Origin: Acidobacteriota bacterium
GTDB taxonomy: Bacteria; Acidobacteriota; Terriglobia; Terriglobales; Acidobacteriaceae
NCBI GenBank assembly: GCA_021846985.1
Contig: JAJZVX010000025.1
Coordinates: 1-56,094, forward strand
Direction of reading: 5' to 3'
Length of the DNA: 56,094 nucleotides
Numbering within the stretch: the stretch's first letter is position 1; each line of letters begins with the position of its first letter. The position numbers were made by a program, and so were the translations under genes. Positions 28,910 through 38,518 of the stretch are shown piece by piece. Below the pieces are notes generated by a model. The model had not been told where the DNA came from. It did no database searches and was given only the letters and a program-made list of their open reading frames with translations.

Positions 28910-30052
28910 ATGAAAAACGGCAAGAAGGTTCTGGCTGAAACGCGAAAGAAGAGAAACAGACCGGTACCGGGATGGGCCTTGGTTCTGCTCGCAGCGCTTG
29001 CTGTCGCGGGAGCGATGCTGACCGGCTGCGGAAGCGGCGCGGACAATGATGGACAGAATGCCGCGATCGCGCCGTCGCATCTTTACATGTTTGCTCCGTT
29101 GCCAACGATTCCGCCGGCAACGGGAGTTACGGCGCTGCGGGTGGACCTGGGACGGCGGCTCTACTACGACAAACATCTGTCGGAGAATGCTTCCATCTCC
29201 TGCAATAGCTGCCACGATCTGGCCCAATATGGAGTCGATCCCGGCAAGGCGGTCTCCCTTGGGCACAATCAACGCCCCGGGGGAAGAAACGCGCCGACGG
29301 TCTATAACGCCGGACTGCAGTTTGTGCAGTTCTGGGATGGGCGGGCAGCCGACCTGGCCGCACAGGCCTCGGGACCAATGATGAATCCGGTGGAGATGGG
29401 GATGCCGGGTCCGGAAGCGGTTCTGGCATCGCTCCGTTCAAATCAGAACTATGTAAAGCAGTTCAAGCAGGCGTATCCAGAGACAAAGGATCCGGTGACG
29501 ATGGCTAACGTGACCGGCGCCATTGCCGCTTTCGAGGCCAGGCTGCTCACCCCGTCGCGGTGGGATCAATACCTGGCCGGAGATACAAACGCTCTGACGC
29601 CTGCTGAGAAGCAGGGGCTGCGGGTGTACCTGAAGGCGGGGTGCGCAGCCTGCCATGCAGGCCAGGATATGGGCGGCAACTCGTACCAGAAGCTGGGCGT
29701 TTACCGGAACTGGCCCGACCAGGAGACGGATACGGGGCGGATGGCGCTGACCAGGGAAGCGCGGGACCGGATGTACTTCAAAGTTCCTATTCTGAGGAAC
29801 GTGGCAGAGACAGGACCATGGTTCCACAACGGACAAGTGAAAACTCTGAGTGAGGCCGTCCGGTTGATGGGCAAATACCAGACGGGCGAGCAGCTCAGCG
29901 ACGAGGAGGTGAACTCGATCGTGAGTTTCCTGCATGCCCTGACCGGCACGATTCCGCAGGCGTATATCGAGCCGCCGGCCAGTGATAGCGCAGCAGCGAG
30001 CGCGGCGGGTAAAGGGCGAAAGACGCAGACCACCGCAAAGGAGGGTGAATAG
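28910..30052 (+). CDS. Di-haem cytochrome c peroxidase / MauG-family lipoprotein
   Basis: Periplasmic c-type cytochrome of 380 residues that reduces peroxide or acts as a MauG-like oxidase. A basic N-terminus and membrane segment end in the lipobox LTGC (37-40), so it is probably lipid-anchored. Two haem c sites are present: CNSCH (98-102) and CAACH (245-249). Family motifs include RLYYDKHLSENASISC, NAPTVYNAGLQFVQFWDGRA, NPVEMG and a C-terminal FKVPILRNVAETGPWFHNG. A Lys/Thr-rich tail closes the protein. A haem-binding partner starts two bases after the stop. Confidence 0.93.
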   Translation: MKNGKKVLAETRKKRNRPVPGWALVLLAALAVAGAMLTGCGSGADNDGQNAAIAPSHLYMFAPLPTIPPATGVTALRVDLGRRLYYDKHLSENASISCNSCHDLAQYGVDPGKAVSLGHNQRPGGRNAPTVYNAGLQFVQFWDGRAADLAAQASGPMMNPVEMGMPGPEAVLASLRSNQNYVKQFKQAYPETKDPVTMANVTGAIAAFEARLLTPSRWDQYLAGDTNALTPAEKQGLRVYLKAGCAACHAGQDMGGNSYQKLGVYRNWPDQETDTGRMALTREARDRMYFKVPILRNVAETGPWFHNGQVKTLSEAVRLMGKYQTGEQLSDEEVNSIVSFLHALTGTIPQAYIEPPASDSAAASAAGKGRKTQTTAKEGE

Positions 30053-30054
30053 CC

Positions 30055-30528
30055 ATGCGCCGAACCATCTGGATTATCGGTATTATCGTGGTTGTCCTGC
30101 TGGTGGCGATGCAATTCCGCCGGCCCAACTTCGACCGGCAAAGCGTAGATGCTGCAGCCACCCTGCAGGCGCAGCTTCATCCACCGGCTCAGGTAGCGGA
30201 GATGCTGCGCCGGTCGTGCGCCAACTGCCACTCCGCCCAGGGCGAGATTCCCTGGTACGGACATGTGTGGCCCTCTTCGGTGCTGCTTCAGAACGATATC
30301 CGCCAGGCTCGGGGCCGCTTCGACCTGTCAACCTGGGGTAATCTCAGCCCGGAGATGTCGCGCATCCGGCTTCTGAACGCATGCGCGGCCATGCGCAGTT
30401 CGGATATGCCTCTGTGGTATTACCGGCCGATGCATCCCGGCTCGGCGCCCAAGCCGGACGAGGTTGAGGCTTTCTGCGCCTGGGCGCAGGCGCAGCCTGT
30501 GGGCCGCAACCTGGCATGGCTGCAATAA
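30055..30528 (+). CDS. Haem-binding domain protein (CxxCH), membrane-anchored
   Basis: A 157-residue protein with an N-terminal membrane anchor (about 4-20), one haem c site CANCH (55-59) in LRRSCANCHSAQGEIPWYGH and a WYYRPMHPGSAPKPDEVEAF region, the pattern of the haem_bd family. It starts two bases after the peroxidase stop, so the two are co-translated; it may pass electrons to the peroxidase at the membrane. Confidence 0.85.
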   Translation: MRRTIWIIGIIVVVLLVAMQFRRPNFDRQSVDAAATLQAQLHPPAQVAEMLRRSCANCHSAQGEIPWYGHVWPSSVLLQNDIRQARGRFDLSTWGNLSPEMSRIRLLNACAAMRSSDMPLWYYRPMHPGSAPKPDEVEAFCAWAQAQPVGRNLAWLQ

Positions 30529-30557
30529 GGACAATCTCCTCCGAGTGTGGTTTCCAC

Positions 30558-30581
30558 GCCTTTGCCCGGCCGGGCAGAGGC
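30558..30581. terminator. GC-rich 12-bp palindrome before serS
   Basis: GCCTTTGCCCGG and CCGGGCAGAGGC form a loop-free palindrome with one G-T pair, 30 bases after the haem-protein stop and 63 bases before serS. There is no T-run, so it may be an imperfect terminator or a regulatory structure in the serS leader. Confidence 0.35.
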
Positions 30582-30644
30582 GCGGGGACCGCGCGCCCGC
30601 CTGGGAACGAGCGATGGCCACAATTCCTGTAAACTGGGAGAGCC

Positions 30645-31979
30645 ATGCTTGACTTGGGATTTGTGCGCTCCAACCTGGAAGTGGTGGAAGAAAAACTGCG
30701 CGCGCGGGGAGCCGACCCGGCGGCATTGCTGGGCGATTTCCGGAATCTGGACCAGCGGCGGCGCGAGGCCATCACCACGGCCGAACGGCTGAAGGCGCAG
30801 CGGAATGAGTTGAGCCAGCAGGTGGGCGCGCTGAAAAAGGCGGGGCAGGACGCCACGGCGGTGATGGAAGAGACGCGCTCGCTCAAGGAGCAGTTGGACG
30901 ATCTGGACCGAGCCGCGGCGGAGCTGGACGAGCGCATGCGGCGGGTGTTGGCGGGGATTCCCAATGTGACCCGGCCGGAGGTGCCCGCGGGCACTACGGA
31001 AGCCGACAACCCTACGGTAAAGACATGGGGCGAGAGGTTCAGGTTCGGCTTTGAGCCCAGGCCGCACTGGGAGTTGGGCGAGGCGCTGGGGATTCTGGAC
31101 CTGGAGCGGGCCGCCAAGCTGAGCGGGGCGCGCTTTGCGGTCTATATGGGACAGGGCGCGCGGCTGGAGCGGGCCCTGATCGGCTTCATGCTCGACATGC
31201 ACACGCAGAAGCATGGGTACACCGAGGTGCTGCCGCCGTTCATGGTGAATTCGAAGAGCCTGTTTGGGACGGGGCAACTGCCGAAGTTTGCCGAGGACCT
31301 GTTCCGCTGCTCGGACGCGGATGCGGAAAGCGCCGCGCGGTGCGAGTTCAAAGAGAACGACCACTGGCTGATCCCCACGGCCGAGGTGCCGGTGACGAAC
31401 CTCTACCGCGACGAGATTCTCGACGAGGCGCGGCTGCCGATCCGTTTGACCGCGTATACGCCGTGCTTCCGGGCCGAGGCCGGAGCGTACGGCAAAGATG
31501 TGCGGGGCATCATCCGGCAGCATCAGTTTCAGAAGGTGGAGCTGGTGAAGTTTACGCGGCCCGAGGAGAGCGACGCCGAGCACGAGCGGCTGACGCGGGA
31601 CGCGGAGGAGATTCTGGAGGCGCTGGGGCTGCCTTACCGGCGGGTGCTGCTGTGCACGGGCGACACGGGATTCTCGTCGGCAAAGACGTTTGACCTGGAG
31701 GTATGGCTGCCAGGGCAGGGGCTTTACCGGGAGATTTCGTCGTGCTCGAACTTCGAGGCCTTCCAGGCGCGGCGGGCGAACATCCGGTACCGTATCGCGG
31801 GACAAGGCCCCAAGGGTAAAATTGAGTTTGTGCACACCCTGAATGGCAGCGGACTGGCGGTTGGCCGGACATGGCTGGCGATCCTCGAAAACTACCAGCA
31901 GGCGGACGGGACAGTGCTGATTCCTGATGCCCTGCGGCCCTACATGGGCGGGCAGGAACGGATTGTGAGGGAATCCTGA
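30645..31979 (+). CDS. serS: Seryl-tRNA synthetase
   Basis: Class II aminoacyl-tRNA synthetase that charges tRNA-Ser, including the tRNA-Ser(UGA) at 20426-20515. The 444 residues have the N-terminal coiled coil (about 28-105, rich in [10 protein letters not shown] and [20 protein letters not shown]), motif 2 ([20 protein letters not shown]) and motif 3 ([20 protein letters not shown]). Length and order are normal. It overlaps the following small membrane-protein gene by one base (TGATG). Confidence 0.96.
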   Translation: MLDLGFVRSNLEVVEEKLRARGADPAALLGDFRNLDQRRREAITTAERLKAQRNELSQQVGALKKAGQDATAVMEETRSLKEQLDDLDRAAAELDERMRRVLAGIPNVTRPEVPAGTTEADNPTVKTWGERFRFGFEPRPHWELGEALGILDLERAAKLSGARFAVYMGQGARLERALIGFMLDMHTQKHGYTEVLPPFMVNSKSLFGTGQLPKFAEDLFRCSDADAESAARCEFKENDHWLIPTAEVPVTNLYRDEILDEARLPIRLTAYTPCFRAEAGAYGKDVRGIIRQHQFQKVELVKFTRPEESDAEHERLTRDAEEILEALGLPYRRVLLCTGDTGFSSAKTFDLEVWLPGQGLYREISSCSNFEAFQARRANIRYRIAGQGPKGKIEFVHTLNGSGLAVGRTWLAILENYQQADGTVLIPDALRPYMGGQERIVRES

Positions 31980-32398
31980 TGGCAGCTTCAAGCCCAGGCG
32001 GAGCGCCCGCGGCCTCCAGACCCGGGGTCGGACAGATTCTGAAGAGCTATTTTTACTGGACCTATCCCAGGGGCTCGTTCCACTACGACGTGATGGTGAC
32101 GTTGATTCTGCTGTTCATCTTCATCACGCCGCGCTTGTGGAACTACGGCGACCGGCTGTCGAAGAGCGCGGGGCCCGCGCATCCTATCCAGGTGGTGGCG
32201 AATGGCAATCATGGACTCATTCTTACCGTGGAGGACGTGGATGCCAAGGTGCCTGCCAATGCGGGGCAGAATGTGGCGAAGCGGGCGCTGCGCAAGGCCA
32301 TTGAGCCGGTGACAGGCGATGCGGTGTTCATTGAACACTGGGAAACCACCCTGGACGGCCACGGCAACCGGGTATGGAGGGTGTGGGTACACCACTAA
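31979..32398 (+). CDS. Small single-pass membrane protein
   Basis: A 139-residue protein with one central membrane segment (about 38-54, VMVTLILLFIFITPRLW) and a C-terminal extracytoplasmic domain. The ATG shares one base with the serS stop, so the two are coupled. A C-terminal GDAVFIEHWETTLDGHGNRV stretch resembles no domain I can name. Function unknown. Confidence 0.75.
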   Translation: MAASSPGGAPAASRPGVGQILKSYFYWTYPRGSFHYDVMVTLILLFIFITPRLWNYGDRLSKSAGPAHPIQVVANGNHGLILTVEDVDAKVPANAGQNVAKRALRKAIEPVTGDAVFIEHWETTLDGHGNRVWRVWVHH

Positions 32399-32683
32399 GA
32401 TCGTGTCCTCGTGATTCCGTAGTGTCCGCTTCCCTGCCCTGGCTGCCATAAGAGGGCTCTTGAGGACGGGGTGGCTGTATTTTTTTTGATTGCCAAATCG
32501 CGAGCTGGAGACACGCGCGCGGCTCCGCTGGTTGCCCTTGGTCAATCTGCGCAAGACAGCATCTGCGGTGGCGGATGCCGCCTTGCATTGTGGTTTCAGG
32601 CAAGACATTTCCAGGCCGCCGCGCATGAGCCGCGGTCCTGGCCGCCGCAGGGCGGATGCGAAACAGTATCGGCAAGGAAGGAT

Positions 32684-33379
32684 ATGAAGAGGGAAAGCAG
32701 ATTGGTATTTTTTGCGGCAGCGGCGCTGGCTCTATTGCCGGGGCGGGCGGCCATCGCGGCCGATCACCTGCAACAGGTGCTGCACGAACTGGACGCGGCC
32801 GCGGTGCGGTTCCACTCCACCTCGGCGGATTTCGAGTTCGATTCGATCCAGACCGACCCGATTCCGGACAAGGACGTACAAAAGGGCGTGGTGTACTACG
32901 CACGGAAGGACCATGCGTTCGAAGTGGGCATTCACATCCGCGAGGTGAACGGGAAGGCATCGCCGAAGGTGCTCACGATCTCGCACGGTGTGTCGCGGCT
33001 CTACGAGAAGATGGTGGACCAGGTGACAACATTCCACGGGATGAGCAAATACGAAGGATACATGGAGCTTGGTTTCGGAGCGAGCGGCAAAGATCTGGCC
33101 GCGAAGTGGGAGATCAAGTATCTGGGTTCGGAGACGGTGGACGGGGTAAAGACAGAGAAGCTGGAACTGGTGGCCAAGGATCCGGCGGTAAGGAAGAACT
33201 TTCCCAAGGTCACGGTGTGGATGGATACGGAACGGGGTCTAAGCCTGAAGCAGGTGTTTGACGAGGGCCAGGGGCAGTACCGGGTGTGCACCTACTTCAA
33301 TATCAAGATGAATCAGGCGTTGCCGGGCGACGCATTCACCTTCAAGACCGACAGCCATACCCAATACGTGAACCGGTAG
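32684..33379 (+). CDS. Exported LolA-like outer-membrane lipoprotein carrier/sorting protein
   Basis: A 231-residue secreted protein. The signal peptide is about residues 1-25 (FFAAAALALLPGRAAIA). The mature part is LolA-like beta sandwich: LHELDAAAVRFHSTSADFEF, a central YLGSETVDGVKTEKLELVAK strand pair and KVTVWMDTERGLSLKQVF. ATG 32684 has AAGGA upstream, while the frame is open further upstream in non-coding-like DNA. Its last 67 bases overlap the convergent glycosyltransferase gene. Classical LolA partners are not nearby. Confidence 0.8.
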   Translation: MKRESRLVFFAAAALALLPGRAAIAADHLQQVLHELDAAAVRFHSTSADFEFDSIQTDPIPDKDVQKGVVYYARKDHAFEVGIHIREVNGKASPKVLTISHGVSRLYEKMVDQVTTFHGMSKYEGYMELGFGASGKDLAAKWEIKYLGSETVDGVKTEKLELVAKDPAVRKNFPKVTVWMDTERGLSLKQVFDEGQGQYRVCTYFNIKMNQALPGDAFTFKTDSHTQYVNR

Positions 33380-34764
33380 AGCGCGAGGCCGCCCAGGACA
33401 ATGAGCAGGGGAAAGCCTTCTATCGTGTAACGCGGCTCCGGCGCGGTGATGGTAAGCAACAGGACGCTGCGCAGGAGCAGATAGGCAAGCAGCGCGCGCC
33501 ACAGCCGGGGACGCAGGCAGAGACCCGCGCACGCGAGCAGGAGATAAAGCAGATTGAGGCCGGCGTAGGCCCAACTGAAGCGGGTTTCGGCGTGGTGATG
33601 GGAGTAGACCCACCAATCGAGATCGACAGGCAGGTTTTCAGTGCGCGGGCGAAGCCACATGCCGGCCAGACGGCCGAGCGGAAGCCAGAGGTAAGTGCGC
33701 AGCGGATGGGTGGCAGTGCGCTGGGCGGCAAGCCTGGCGAATCCGGCATCAAGGCCGCGGGTGAGTTCGAAACCGTTGCCGTTGTAAGCCAAAGCCAGGG
33801 CTTCCGTCTCCGCCCGCTGCGCGGGCGAGTCAAAGGCGCGGTCGGGAAGTTGATCGGTATGGAGAGGAGCGCCGGGGACATTCCAATAGATCTGGTAGGT
33901 GGAGACGTAGTCGAGGCACCAGGTTGCGACCCAGCGCTCCCAGCCGGGATAAGTGGGGGTTCCGGGGTCGGTGGCCGAGCGCGGAGCGAGCGGCTGAACG
34001 AGGTGAAAGACGCACCAGTTGCGCCAAGTCCAGACGGCGAAGGGCGCCAGCGCCAGCAAAGCGCAGACAACAGCCATGGGCAAAAGGCGCGGCTGGGCGC
34101 CGGCTCGCGAGCGCGAACTCAGCAACAGTGCCGGGGCAAGGGCAAGAGCGGCCAGAGCGCCATCGGGGCGAAGCAGAGCGATGGAGGTCACGGCGAAGGT
34201 GAAGCAGAGCGCGGTGGACCAGCGCGCCCGGTCGAGAAAGCGGACCGTGGCCCAGAGAGCAAGGGCTAGAAAGAAGAGCGTGAGCGACTCGCAGAGCGGC
34301 AGAACGGAGTAGATAGCGGTGAAGGGGCAGAGCGCGGCAAGCCACAGGGCGCAGTGCGAAGCGCCGGTACGCAGAGCGGGCGGCGCGATGCGGCGGACAA
34401 AGTTCCAGAGAAGAAGGCAGCCCATCAAGTCAAGGGCGATCTGAAGATAGCAGGGGGCAGCATAGTTCTCCAGTCCGAAGAGACGAAAACAGAAAGCGAG
34501 AAAGAGAGGATACCCGGGCAGACGAAGAAGCGAAGGATGGAGGCCGCCGTAAGGCAGGGTCAAGGCGTAGCGACCGTGAAGAAGAAGGTTCTTGGCCAAA
34601 TCTCCGTAGACGAGGGAGTCGCCCTCGACTTCAAAGAAGCTGTTGAACATCCAGAGGCGGAGGGCAAGACCCGCGGCAAGAGCCAGGCCAAGCGACAGAG
34701 CGGCAATGATTTTGCCGTATTCCGGCCGTGGATGCGCGGATTGACTCCAGGGGGCAGCTTCCAT
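33313..34764 (-). CDS. Multi-pass membrane glycosyltransferase, GT39/ArnT-like
   Basis: A 483-residue integral membrane protein with about ten membrane segments and a large extracytoplasmic region (about 270-370). The first periplasmic loop holds EVEGDSLVYGDLAKNLL with acidic residues after the first membrane segment, and GYPLFLAFCFRLFG follows: the PMT/ArnT-type (GT-C fold) pattern of lipid-linked sugar transferases. ATG 34764 precedes the first membrane segment; the frame upstream is antisense to the neighbouring gene. Its 3' end overlaps the LolA-like gene by 67 bases. It is divergent from the big synthase gene with only 64 bases between, so their promoters must overlap; a shared envelope-glycan role is inference. 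Confidence 0.75.
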   Translation of the reverse strand: MEAAPWSQSAHPRPEYGKIIAALSLGLALAAGLALRLWMFNSFFEVEGDSLVYGDLAKNLLLHGRYALTLPYGGLHPSLLRLPGYPLFLAFCFRLFGLENYAAPCYLQIALDLMGCLLLWNFVRRIAPPALRTGASHCALWLAALCPFTAIYSVLPLCESLTLFFLALALWATVRFLDRARWSTALCFTFAVTSIALLRPDGALAALALAPALLLSSRSRAGAQPRLLPMAVVCALLALAPFAVWTWRNWCVFHLVQPLAPRSATDPGTPTYPGWERWVATWCLDYVSTYQIYWNVPGAPLHTDQLPDRAFDSPAQRAETEALALAYNGNGFELTRGLDAGFARLAAQRTATHPLRTYLWLPLGRLAGMWLRPRTENLPVDLDWWVYSHHHAETRFSWAYAGLNLLYLLLACAGLCLRPRLWRALLAYLLLRSVLLLTITAPEPRYTIEGFPLLIVLGGLALYRFTYWVWLSVLKVNASPGNA

Positions 34765-34828
34765 ACGATTCGTACTGTATAGCGTAGACCGTTTGAGCGG
34801 TTTTCGCGCGCGGGTTGACCAGAGGCGC

Positions 34829-37800
34829 ATGCAAGACAAGCAAATATTCTTCGACCCCGAGCGCAAGCGGTGGAAGCGTCTGCGGCGTATTTTCGACGTG
34901 ACCGCAGTTGCCACCACGCTGTTGCTGGCGGTGTTTATTTTTAATGTATTGCGCGGCCAGCGGCTGCCGGAGTTGTTGCTTCCCATGCCAAAGCACAACT
35001 ACAAGGCCTTGCGCGATCATCCGATTGCGTCGCGCGCCGCGAACGGGCACCGGCCGTCGCGGCGCAAAACGCACCGCCGGCCATCGGAAATTCCATTGAA
35101 CTCCGGAGAAGGCTTGCGGGCGGCCTACTATGCGCCGGACGACGCCACGAGTTACTCGTCGTTCAAGCAGCATATTCACCAGATCGATATTCTTTTCCCG
35201 CAATGGCTGCATGTGGATGCGCCGCAGGGAACGCTGCTGGCCATCAACAACGACAATCACCACGAGTATCCGGTAATCGACAGCAACACGGTGCACGATC
35301 CGGACGACATGAACAAGGTGAAGCGGGCCATCCAGGCGGCACGGGAAGATACGGAAATCTATCCCTTGTTGAATAACTACAATCCCGCAACCAACGTATG
35401 GGATCCGGACATGGCCGACGTTCTGGCCGACGACAGCAAGCGGGACTATCTCCGGCAGCAGATTGTCCGCTTTTTCGTGGAGTTCCCCGCTTACCGGGGC
35501 CTTTCGCTGGACATCGAGAATCTCTCGGATGACGCCGAGGGCGGCTACATTACCTTCATTACCGAGCTGTATGGCGACCTGCATCCGCGGAAGCTGAAGC
35601 TCTATGTGAATGTGGGCGCATCGACGCCAGACCAGGAGTTGAAACAGATTGCCGCCAACTCGGATGGCGTGGTGCTGATGAACTACGACGAGCACCAGAC
35701 CACGAGCGAACCGGGGCCAATCGCCAGCCAGAGCTGGTTCGTGGGCAACCTGCAGCGAGTGATGAAGACGGTACCCAAGGACAAGCTGATTTGCGCAATA
35801 GGGAATTACGGGTACGATTGGACGCTGACCATTCCCACCAAGAGACAGTTGCGGCATCCTAGGAAGCCGCAGGTGGTGAACACCGAGGACCTGACGGTCT
35901 CCGAGGCCTGGCAGCGCGCCTCGGACGCGGAGGCGGACCTGAGTCTGGACAGCGACTCGCTCAATCCGCACTACGAATACATTGACGAGGACGCCAACCA
36001 GCGGCACGTGGTGTGGCTGCTGGATGGCGTGACGGTGCTGAACGAGATGCGGGCGGCGCGGCAGCTCGGCCTGCAGACCTTCGCGCTGTGGCGGCTCGGT
36101 GAGGAAGACAGCTCGCTGTGGCGCGTGTGGGACAAGCCGAGCAACCCGGAGGCCCTGCAGGCGCTGAATTCCGTGCCGGCCGGGCACAGCGTGGACACAG
36201 AGGGCGACGGAGACATTATCCGCGTCGCCAGTCTGCCGCAGCCCGGCAAGCGCGCGGTCGAGGTGGAAACCGACGAGCCCGACCCGCGCAAGAAGCTGAT
36301 TGTGGACGAGCATATGGATGTGTATCCGCGCAGCTACGTGATCGAACAGTATGGATACCACCCGAAGGAGGTAGCGCTCTCGTTTGACGACGGTCCGGAC
36401 CCGCGCTGGACGCCGAGGATTCTGGCGATCCTCAAGGAAAAACACGTCAAGGGCACGTTCATGATGATCGGCGCCGAAGCCGCGGAGAACATCAGCCTGA
36501 TGAGGCAGGTGGTGCGCGACGGCAACGAGATTGGAAACCATACATGGACGCATCCGGACATCAGCGAAATCTCGAGCCAGCAACTGGAGCTGGAGTTGAA
36601 GCTGACGGAGCGCCTCTTTGCCAGCAAACTGGGAGTGCAACCGCTTTACTTCCGGCCGCCGTACGACATTGACGAAGAGCCGGACACAGACGACCAGGCG
36701 GCGCCGGTGGTGCGCATCCAGCAGGAAGGCTTCACCATCGTGGGCAACAAGCTGGACACGGACGATTGGAACCAGCATCCGCGGAGAACGCCGGCAGAGA
36801 TAACGCAGACGATTCTGAACCAGTTGGAGACGATGAAGGTCAAGCCGCAATTCCGCGGCTCCATCATCCTGCTGCACGACGGGGGCGGGGACCGGTCGGC
36901 GACAGTGGCGGCGCTGCCCATGCTGATCGACACGCTGCGGGCGCACGGCTACCAGATCGTGCCGGTTTCGGCGCTGCTGGGCAAGACGACGGCGCAGGTG
37001 ATGCCGCCGCTGACCTTCCGGCAATACCTGCGCGCGCTGCCGGACTCGATCGCTTTCTCGGGGCTGGCCATCATCGGCGAGTTCATCGTCATGGTGTTCT
37101 TCGTGGGCGACGTTCTGATGAGCGCGCGACTGGTGCTGGTGGGACTGATGGCGCTCATGGACCGGCTGCGGAGACCTCACCGCAAGGCGTCGCCGGGGTT
37201 CAATCCGCGGGTAGCGGTGCTGATCCCTGCCTATAACGAGGAAATGGTCATTGTCCGCACCATCCGCTCCGTGCTGAACTCGGACTACGAAAACCTGCAT
37301 GTGATCGTGATCGACGACGGTTCGAAGGACCGGACCTTCGACGTGGCGCGCGAAGCCTATGAGCAGGAAATCAAGACGGGGCGGGTGCAGATTCTGACCA
37401 AGCCCAACGGCGGCAAGGCGGCGGCGCTGAATTACGCGCTGGAGCGGATCGACGAAGAATTTTATGTGGGCATCGACGCGGATACAGTGATTGCGCCGGA
37501 CGCCATCAGCAAGCTGCTGCCGCACTTCGAGGATCCGCAGGTGGGCGCCGTGGCAGGTAACGCCAAGGTGGGCAACCGCGTGAATCTGTGGACGCGGTGG
37601 CAGGCTCTCGAATACATCACCAGCCAGAATTTCGAGCGGCGGGCGCTGGACCTCTTCAACGTGGTCACGGTGGTTCCGGGGGCCATCGGGGCGTGGCGCA
37701 CGGTTCCGGTGAAAGCCGTGGGCGGCTACCCCATCAACACGGTGGCCGAGGACGCCGACCTGACCATGGCCCTGCTGGAATTGCCGCTCAAGGTGGTCTA

Positions 37801-38359
37801 CGAGGACCGGTCGCTGGCGTTCACCGAGGCCCCGGTTGATATGAAAGGGCTGATGCGGCAGCGCTTCCGGTGGTCTTTTGGAATTCTGCAGGCGGTATGG
37901 AAGCACCGGCTGGCGTTTGTGCGCAACAAGGCCATGGGGCTGTTCGCGCTGCCCAATATTCTGGTGTTTCAGATGCTGCTGCCGCTGGTGTCTCCATTTA
38001 TCGATGTGATGTTCCTGGCCGGCGTGCTGCACTATTTCGTTGACCGGCACTATCACCCGGAGGCAGCATCGGCTTCGAGCCTGGAAAAGCTGGTGGCCTA
38101 CTTCCTGGCATTCCTGCTCATCGACTTTGCCACCTCGTCGATGGCTTTCAGCCTGGAGCGGCGGCATCCGGCCAACAAAGGCGACGGATGGCTGCTGTTC
38201 CACATCTGGCTGCAGCGGTTTGCCTACCGGCAGGTGTTCTCGATTGTGCTGTTCAAGACGCTGAAGCGGGCCATTGACGGCAAGCCCTTCAATTGGGACA
38301 AGCTGGACCGGACTGCAAAGATGAGCAAGGCAACGGAAGAGCTGACGGCGGTGCCGTAG
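34829..38359 (+). CDS. Fusion of GH18-like, NodB-like deacetylase and NodC-like GT2 synthase
   Basis: A 1,176-residue single chain. Order: cytoplasmic start and membrane anchor (about 22-42); GH18-like glycosidase domain (about 70-440) with the DxE pair D228/E230 in GLSLDIENL; NodB-type polysaccharide deacetylase (about 510-715) with SFDDGP (518-523), NHTWTHPD (570-577), RPPYDIDEE, DTDDW and ILLHDGGG; two membrane segments; GT2 polymerase domain (about 790-1060) with DDGS (829-832), DAD (883-885), VAEDAD (972-977) and QRFRW (1011-1015); and terminal membrane segments. QxxRW is the processive-synthase signature of NodC, PgaC and hyaluronan/cellulose synthases. Inferred role: polymerise an N-acetylhexosamine glycan at the inner membrane, export it, deacetylate it, and trim it outside. 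ATG 34829 preferred over TTG 34793. All catalytic residues look intact. Confidence 0.93.
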   Translation: MQDKQIFFDPERKRWKRLRRIFDVTAVATTLLLAVFIFNVLRGQRLPELLLPMPKHNYKALRDHPIASRAANGHRPSRRKTHRRPSEIPLNSGEGLRAAYYAPDDATSYSSFKQHIHQIDILFPQWLHVDAPQGTLLAINNDNHHEYPVIDSNTVHDPDDMNKVKRAIQAAREDTEIYPLLNNYNPATNVWDPDMADVLADDSKRDYLRQQIVRFFVEFPAYRGLSLDIENLSDDAEGGYITFITELYGDLHPRKLKLYVNVGASTPDQELKQIAANSDGVVLMNYDEHQTTSEPGPIASQSWFVGNLQRVMKTVPKDKLICAIGNYGYDWTLTIPTKRQLRHPRKPQVVNTEDLTVSEAWQRASDAEADLSLDSDSLNPHYEYIDEDANQRHVVWLLDGVTVLNEMRAARQLGLQTFALWRLGEEDSSLWRVWDKPSNPEALQALNSVPAGHSVDTEGDGDIIRVASLPQPGKRAVEVETDEPDPRKKLIVDEHMDVYPRSYVIEQYGYHPKEVALSFDDGPDPRWTPRILAILKEKHVKGTFMMIGAEAAENISLMRQVVRDGNEIGNHTWTHPDISEISSQQLELELKLTERLFASKLGVQPLYFRPPYDIDEEPDTDDQAAPVVRIQQEGFTIVGNKLDTDDWNQHPRRTPAEITQTILNQLETMKVKPQFRGSIILLHDGGGDRSATVAALPMLIDTLRAHGYQIVPVSALLGKTTAQVMPPLTFRQYLRALPDSIAFSGLAIIGEFIVMVFFVGDVLMSARLVLVGLMALMDRLRRPHRKASPGFNPRVAVLIPAYNEEMVIVRTIRSVLNSDYENLHVIVIDDGSKDRTFDVAREAYEQEIKTGRVQILTKPNGGKAAALNYALERIDEEFYVGIDADTVIAPDAISKLLPHFEDPQVGAVAGNAKVGNRVNLWTRWQALEYITSQNFERRALDLFNVVTVVPGAIGAWRTVPVKAVGGYPINTVAEDADLTMALLELPLKVVYEDRSLAFTEAPVDMKGLMRQRFRWSFGILQAVWKHRLAFVRNKAMGLFALPNILVFQMLLPLVSPFIDVMFLAGVLHYFVDRHYHPEAASASSLEKLVAYFLAFLLIDFATSSMAFSLERRHPANKGDGWLLFHIWLQRFAYRQVFSIVLFKTLKRAIDGKPFNWDKLDRTAKMSKATEELTAVP

Positions 38360-38518
38360 CGACATCGAAGATGCGTAGACAGGTCCTCTCGGCTGCGGGC
38401 GCCGAAGAGAACGTGGAGAGACCGGCTTGCGGGACGAATCGACCTTGGCGCCTCAGTTATCCGAAAGACCGGCCGCGCGGCCAGCCACGTAGAATCGACG
38501 CTGGGAGCGGGAAAGGCG

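Noticed and set aside
34631..38365. Open frame of 1,244 codons on the minus strand opposite the glycan synthase
   Set aside because: It is antisense to a gene with intact catalytic motifs in three domains, is His/Arg-rich as expected for a GC-rich shadow frame, and shows no domain.
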